This document shows positions 59,766 through 64,000 of a stretch of 64,000 bases of DNA, one piece after another. The number at the start of each line of letters is the position of its first letter. Within the stretch, counting starts at the first letter, position 1. The position numbers were made by a program, and so were the translations under genes. Origin of the DNA: Flavobacteriales bacterium (GTDB lineage Bacteria > Bacteroidota > Bacteroidia > Flavobacteriales_F > PHOS-HE28); assembly GCA_016716605.1 (NCBI GenBank), contig JADJWA010000001.1, positions 3,331,001 to 3,395,000 of the forward strand, given 5' to 3'. Below the pieces are notes generated by a model. The model was not told the origin of the DNA. It saw nothing but the letters and a program-made list of their open reading frames with translations, and did no database searches.

Positions 59766-62753
59766 TTATAATCTTGTCATCAGATCCTCCACATCCGTCA
59801 CCTTCTCAAATCGCGCTGGGTTCTCGGTTCCCGACGCAAGCTCCTCGAAATGCGCGTCCCCGCATTTGATCTTGCCACCCTCCTTGTCCCGCAGATCCCC
59901 AGACCAAAGCGAACTCTTCGTCTCCGCCACGAAATACACCCGGTCCTGTCCATCCACTTCGACTACCACCGCCCAATCAGGATTGTAAGGACCCAATGGC
60001 GTAGGCACCTTGAACCAGCTCGGCAGCTTCGCGAAAACCTTTACTGCTTCGTTCTTGTCCAACTGCTGAGCGAACAGCCGCTCAGTGGATGAATCGTAGA
60101 CTACGTACTCGTGGACTGAGCGATCGCATGCCACCATGTTCAAGTAGCCGGTCAGCTCCTCGGTCTCGAAAAGCTCTTGGGCGTAACACTCCATATCGCC
60201 GAGCTTGCGGTACTTGATTCCGTCGACCAACTCCATGCGCTTGCAGCGGTTGATGCCTTCGGCGACGAGGTCGATGAATTGCTGGGGATTCTTGGAGAAC
60301 TCATCCAGCCGGTCACATTCGGTAAGGATGCGCACTAGACTGGCGCGGGTTAGCTGGGTGCGGTCTTGAAGTTCTGTGAGGATGTCCGGCTTTATGGGCT
60401 GGAGTTCATACAACACCTGCGGCGCGCTCACAGTATTCTCAGTTGCCTGTACACCGCTACGGCCTAACACTACATCAGCTTTGCGTGTGGTCATGCGAGG
60501 AGCGCGGATGGGCTCCAGATCGTTCACCGCTTTGATGCACTGCTCGATCAACCGCTCCTCATTAAAGTGGACACGGTAGGTGGTCTTCTGCTTGATACGG
60601 TTCCATAGCGCCTTGAACTCTTCGCTGTGGAGTTGTGCTTCACGTGTGCGAATGATCTTCTTGTCCTGCGCGTTCTTTATGTCCAGCTTGCCGGCCAGTT
60701 TGCGCAGCACTTCTTTCACCGCTGGCAGTTGCTCCTCGTAATCTTCCGGCAGCGTGAGCGTGTTGTTCTTCAGCACCTCGCGCAAGCTGTCCTGCACTTT
60801 GCCTTTGCTGTCGATATACGCCTGCTGCTTTAGGTAGGCCCAGATGCGTTCGCTGCTTTCCACGCCGAGCACGACGTGTTTGCCGTCTTCGGTCTTCTTG
60901 CCGAGTCCTGCGAACTGGTGTGGCTCCACAATACCGAAGCGCAAGCCGGTCTCCTTCTCGATCTCGTGCTGCAGTTCCTCCGCGAAGCGCTCGTAGCTCT
61001 CGTTAGCCACTACGGTCAGCGTGTTCACATCGAAGCCGCGCACGCGTTCGCCGGTGTTGCTGTTCACACAGATGCGTAGGCCGCGGCCGATGGTCTGGCG
61101 GCGTTGCAGCTCCGAACCCATTTCGCGCAGCACGCAGATCTGGAACACGTTCGGGTTGTCCCAGCCTTCCTTCAGCGCACTGTGCGAGAAGATGAACTTG
61201 AGCGGTGTATCGAAGCTCAACAGTCGCTCCTTGTCGCGCATGATGAGGTTGAAGGTGCTCGTCTCCACGTCCTCCTTGCTGCTGCTCTTCTTCAGTTGCT
61301 GGTCCTCGAAGGGTGTGTGGATGCGCTTGTCGATGGAGAAGTAGCCATCGTGTACGTCCTCTGGTGCCGTCGCAAGGTCAACGCCTTCGAAGAGCGTGCG
61401 GTACTTGGCCAGCTTGGCGGCCGCACGATACTCTTCCTCGAAGATGGTCGCGAACTTGCCTTTCACCGCAACACCGTCTTCGTTATAGGCGCGATACGAC
61501 GGCACCTCATCGATGAAGAAGAGGCTGAGCACTTTGATGCCCATGGGCCGCAACCGTTGCTCCTTGTCCAGGTGCTCGGTGATGGTGCGGCGGATCATCT
61601 GCCGGTGAACTGCGGCCCGGTCCACATCGCCAACCGATTCGCCGATGCGCAGAGGCTTTTCCAGGTTCTGGAACTCCACGAACTCTTTGCCCTTGGCTAC
61701 GCCGATGTTGCTGATGAGATATCCCGCATACATGGCACGGCCGGTCAGTTGTTCCAGGTCCTCATCAGCCGTGATGTTCTTGAAACGGTCGCGCTTGATG
61801 CCCGTCACAAGCTGACGGTCCAACTCAAGTTCCACGACGTAATTGGAACGCACCTTCTTCGCGCTGAGCAGCTTCACATAGGCCGCGTTGTGCGCATCGG
61901 CCACTTCCATGGCGGCCACTTCGATCTGCTTTACGAGCTTACGTTCGTAAGCATCCACTGCATCCAAGCGGTACACCATATGGTGCTTGTCGATGTGCGT
62001 CGCACTGTACCGCAGCGTGCATAGCGGGGCCATCTCCTCCAATGCCTTCTTGCCACTACCACCCAAGCCGCCATCTACGCTTTGTGGTTCGTCCACGATC
62101 ACGATGGGACGTGTGGCGCGGATCAGGTCGATGGGCCGTTCGTCGTTGGTCTGCTCCCGCTGGTCGTAGATGACGTTTACGTCCTTCTTATTGATGGCGC
62201 CCACCGTCATCACCATGATCTGGATGCGACTGCTGGTAGCGAAGCTGCGCACTTGGTTCAACTTGCTGCTGTCGTACACGAAGAAGTCCGCTGTGGTGCC
62301 CGCGAACTGTGCCTTGAAGTGCTCCTCCATCATCTGGAGCGACTTATGCACGCCCTCCTTGATGGCCACCGAGGGCACAACGATCACGAACTTGGTGAAG
62401 CCGTATTCCTTGTTCAGTTTGAAAATGGTGCGCAAGTACACGTAGGTCTTGCCCGTACCGGTCTCCATCTCCACGGTGAAGTCCATGCCGTACAAAGCCT
62501 CTTCTGGACGTAGGCCGTTACGCAGTTGCACGGCTTGCAGGTTCTCCAGTATCTCTTCCTCCAGCAGCTTCAGGCGGTTGCCGTAGCCGGGCAGGCTTAC
62601 GTTCAGCCCAAGTTCCGGCGCGCTTTCATCGCGATTGCTCGGCACCAGCACGGTGAACTCCGTCTGGCAGCTCTCCTGGCCTTTGAACAGGTCTACCACC
62701 GAGGCGATGGCGTCGCGCTGGTAATCGAGGTCGGGTTCGAAATGGAATTTCAT
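59766..62753 (-). CDS. res: Type III restriction-modification system endonuclease (Res) subunit
   Basis: 995 residues from ATG 62753. SF2 helicase motifs: METGTGKTYVYL (Walker A), FVIVVPSVAIKEG, IVIVDEPQSVDG (the DEPQ-type Walker B typical of type III Res), RYSATH, SHSALKEGWDNPNVFQICVL, and RRQTIGRGLRI. The C-terminus has a PD-(D/E)xK nuclease: NPDWAVVVEVDG with VYFVAETKSSL. Type III enzymes need a Mod methyltransferase for recognition; none is in the window, and the flanking gene upstream is an ATP-binding regulator. Mod is either beyond the right edge or absent (a solitary Res-like system). Confidence 0.92.
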   Translation of the reverse strand: MKFHFEPDLDYQRDAIASVVDLFKGQESCQTEFTVLVPSNRDESAPELGLNVSLPGYGNRLKLLEEEILENLQAVQLRNGLRPEEALYGMDFTVEMETGTGKTYVYLRTIFKLNKEYGFTKFVIVVPSVAIKEGVHKSLQMMEEHFKAQFAGTTADFFVYDSSKLNQVRSFATSSRIQIMVMTVGAINKKDVNVIYDQREQTNDERPIDLIRATRPIVIVDEPQSVDGGLGGSGKKALEEMAPLCTLRYSATHIDKHHMVYRLDAVDAYERKLVKQIEVAAMEVADAHNAAYVKLLSAKKVRSNYVVELELDRQLVTGIKRDRFKNITADEDLEQLTGRAMYAGYLISNIGVAKGKEFVEFQNLEKPLRIGESVGDVDRAAVHRQMIRRTITEHLDKEQRLRPMGIKVLSLFFIDEVPSYRAYNEDGVAVKGKFATIFEEEYRAAAKLAKYRTLFEGVDLATAPEDVHDGYFSIDKRIHTPFEDQQLKKSSSKEDVETSTFNLIMRDKERLLSFDTPLKFIFSHSALKEGWDNPNVFQICVLREMGSELQRRQTIGRGLRICVNSNTGERVRGFDVNTLTVVANESYERFAEELQHEIEKETGLRFGIVEPHQFAGLGKKTEDGKHVVLGVESSERIWAYLKQQAYIDSKGKVQDSLREVLKNNTLTLPEDYEEQLPAVKEVLRKLAGKLDIKNAQDKKIIRTREAQLHSEEFKALWNRIKQKTTYRVHFNEERLIEQCIKAVNDLEPIRAPRMTTRKADVVLGRSGVQATENTVSAPQVLYELQPIKPDILTELQDRTQLTRASLVRILTECDRLDEFSKNPQQFIDLVAEGINRCKRMELVDGIKYRKLGDMECYAQELFETEELTGYLNMVACDRSVHEYVVYDSSTERLFAQQLDKNEAVKVFAKLPSWFKVPTPLGPYNPDWAVVVEVDGQDRVYFVAETKSSLWSGDLRDKEGGKIKCGDAHFEELASGTENPARFEKVTDVEDLMTRL

Positions 62754-62802
62754 CGAGAAGGTCGGACGATGAGCGAATGAGGTGGCGGGGTGGCTTGCAG
62801 GG

Positions 62803-64000
62803 TCATGCTTTGGGCAGTACGTTGAATCGGTCCAACCAATTCCTCCCTTTCTCGGTGATCTTATAGCGTTGCTGGGGGTGGTTGGGCTGGGGCAGTGTGC
62901 GCACCAGCCAGCCGTCCATCATGAGCGGGGTGAGGTAGTTCTTGCGGAAATGCTCGCGGTGTGAAAGGCTGGCGGCCGCCATGAGCGCATCGCTGCTTTG
63001 CTCACCCTCCGCTGCGGCTTGCATAATGGCAGCGACTTGCGCGGCAGCTTGCGCGGTGACTTGCGCGGTAGGCGCGCGCAGCGCGGCGGCGAGGTCGCCG
63101 AACACGCTGGCTCTCAGCGCCTCAACTTGCGCGGTGACTTGCGCGGTGGGGTCTTGAGCCCGGCTCTCGGCGTGCACCGGCAGACGCACCAGGAAGGTGG
63201 TACGCTCGTCCTCGGTCTCGAACACCGGTTCCGGGCTGCCGTTCTCGCGCATGGCGCGGATGATCTTGGGGATGCCCGTGGCGCGGCCTTCGGTAAGGTC
63301 CAGTTCCTTGAGGAACTCGCCGATGCGGCGGTTGCGGTAGCGGCGGCTCACCGCGCGGCCCGCGCGCAACTGCTCCAAATTGATGGAGCGGTCCGGTCCG
63401 GGATAGCTCAGGATGGTAAGCTCCTCGGGCGTGATGCGCACCTCGATCGGTTCGCGCACCTCGTAGCTGCGATGGTACACCGCGTTCACAAGGGCTTCCT
63501 CGATGGCGGCGTAGGGATAGTTCACCACCCGCGTGGCCTGCGCACGGTCGGCGTGCTTCGTTACGACATCGTGCAGGTAGTTCCGCTGGATGAAGTCCAG
63601 GGCTTCGCGCAACATGCGGTCCAATGGGCCAACAAAGACCTTCTCCTTGAAGGAAGCACCCGCAGGCCCATCGGGGAACCACGCCACTTCAATGCGCGCT
63701 TCGCGGAAGTGGTGCTGCGGATCCTTGCCGAAGAACAGCAGGCCCACGTTACGCGGGAAGACCGCCTCCGATGCGCCATCCACGATGCGCATCTGCTCGG
63801 CGAGTTCCAACGTGCTGAGTGCAGAAGCTTCGTTCAACAATTCGCTCCCTACTTCCTTCAGGAAGGTGAGCATGCGATCGCGATCCAATTCCTCCACGGT
63901 GGCCCGCTGGTTCATCCGGTCATCGAAGGGGATCTGCGCGGCAAGCGAGAGCAGTTCGGTCTCGTAGTCGCCTTGGGCCACCACCGTGCTGGAGTTCTGC
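62803..64000 (-). CDS. AlbA_2/ATP-binding (divergent AAA-4) and winged-helix regulator, N-terminus cut by the window edge
   Basis: About 399 residues are visible, running off the right edge. The core (SEAVFPRNVGLLFFGKDPQ ... AIEEALVNAVYHRSYEVREPI ... RNRRIGEFLKELDLTEGRATGIPKI) matches the C-terminal part of AlbA_2/Schlafen-like 'ATP-binding protein' regulators. The N-terminal AlbA_2 domain is presumably outside. A TAQVTAQ-rich segment (~residues 275-330) joins it to a C-terminal winged helix (REHFRKNYLTPLMMDGWLVRT ... YKITEKGRNWL). Such genes are often found in restriction loci next to hsd or type III genes. Probably a DNA/RNA-binding regulator of the island. Confidence 0.82.
   Translation of the reverse strand, partial: QNSSTVVAQGDYETELLSLAAQIPFDDRMNQRATVEELDRDRMLTFLKEVGSELLNEASALSTLELAEQMRIVDGASEAVFPRNVGLLFFGKDPQHHFREARIEVAWFPDGPAGASFKEKVFVGPLDRMLREALDFIQRNYLHDVVTKHADRAQATRVVNYPYAAIEEALVNAVYHRSYEVREPIEVRITPEELTILSYPGPDRSINLEQLRAGRAVSRRYRNRRIGEFLKELDLTEGRATGIPKIIRAMRENGSPEPVFETEDERTTFLVRLPVHAESRAQDPTAQVTAQVEALRASVFGDLAAALRAPTAQVTAQAAAQVAAIMQAAAEGEQSSDALMAAASLSHREHFRKNYLTPLMMDGWLVRTLPQPNHPQQRYKITEKGRNWLDRFNVLPKA

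Noticed and set aside
1..64000. CRISPR arrays, rRNA genes, prophage or transposase genes
   Set aside because: No regularly spaced short direct repeats, rRNA sequence, phage structural genes or transposase motifs were seen.

Overview
The window looks like chromosomal DNA of a high-GC member of the Bacteroidota, probably Flavobacteriales-like. The evidence is several secreted proteins ending in type IX secretion system (T9SS) sorting domains, a SprB-like adhesin followed by a PorP/SprF protein, a PorV/PorQ-like barrel, and promoter-like TAnnTTTG boxes. No ribosomal RNA or transposase is visible. The genus cannot be fixed from the sequence alone.

Layout. 1-8,069 (+): two neighbouring trypsin-like T9SS proteases (the first cut by the window edge), an outer-membrane barrel coupled to a helix-hairpin-helix barrel, a deiodinase-like thioredoxin-fold protein lacking the Sec/Cys residue, and a YdcF-family protein. 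8,119-14,917 (+): tRNA-Arg(ACG), a 1,834-residue adhesin built on a ~717-bp repeat, and its overlapping PorP/SprF partner. 14,929-19,043 (-): an arginine-themed run (arginase, CtlX-type amidinohydrolase, arginyl-tRNA synthetase, small membrane protein) carrying a family of palindromic repeats. 19,172-22,702 (+): a lipoprotein and FtsK. 22,725-25,298 (+): an AT-richer gene encoding an HD domain joined to an Hsp90-like ATPase, probably acquired. 25.3-31.1 kb: two small hypothetical genes, TerC, NhaD, a class D beta-lactamase-like lipoprotein with an EF-hand lipoprotein, and a short decayed copy of the 3' end of parC. 31.1-34.3 kb (-): a class III adenylate cyclase and a seven-repeat RCC1 protein with a T9SS tail. 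34.6-40.4 kb (-): parE, two envelope-protein genes and parC in one compact operon, with DnaA-box-like sites upstream. 40.5-52.4 kb (-): an M12B-like metalloprotease, a small SpoT/MESH1-like HD hydrolase and two giant paralogous T9SS surface proteins. 52.9-55.5 kb (+): an RhlE-type DEAD-box helicase and a DUF3293 protein. 55.5-64.0 kb (-): a defence island with a small nuclease, a frameshifted McrC, McrB with a nested EVE-like domain, a zinc-ribbon nuclease, a type III restriction (Res) subunit and an AlbA-type ATP-binding regulator cut by the window edge.

How the genes fit together. The cell exports many large adhesive and proteolytic proteins through T9SS and anchors them with PorP/PorV-type helpers. 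It has chromosome-segregation functions (FtsK, ParE/ParC) and an arginine degradation/charging group. The strongest candidates for poorly described biology are the HD-Hsp90 protein, the McrB(EVE)-McrC-nuclease operon flanked by 38-bp direct repeats, and the GTGAGA...TGACG palindrome family that has entered the ctlX reading frame.
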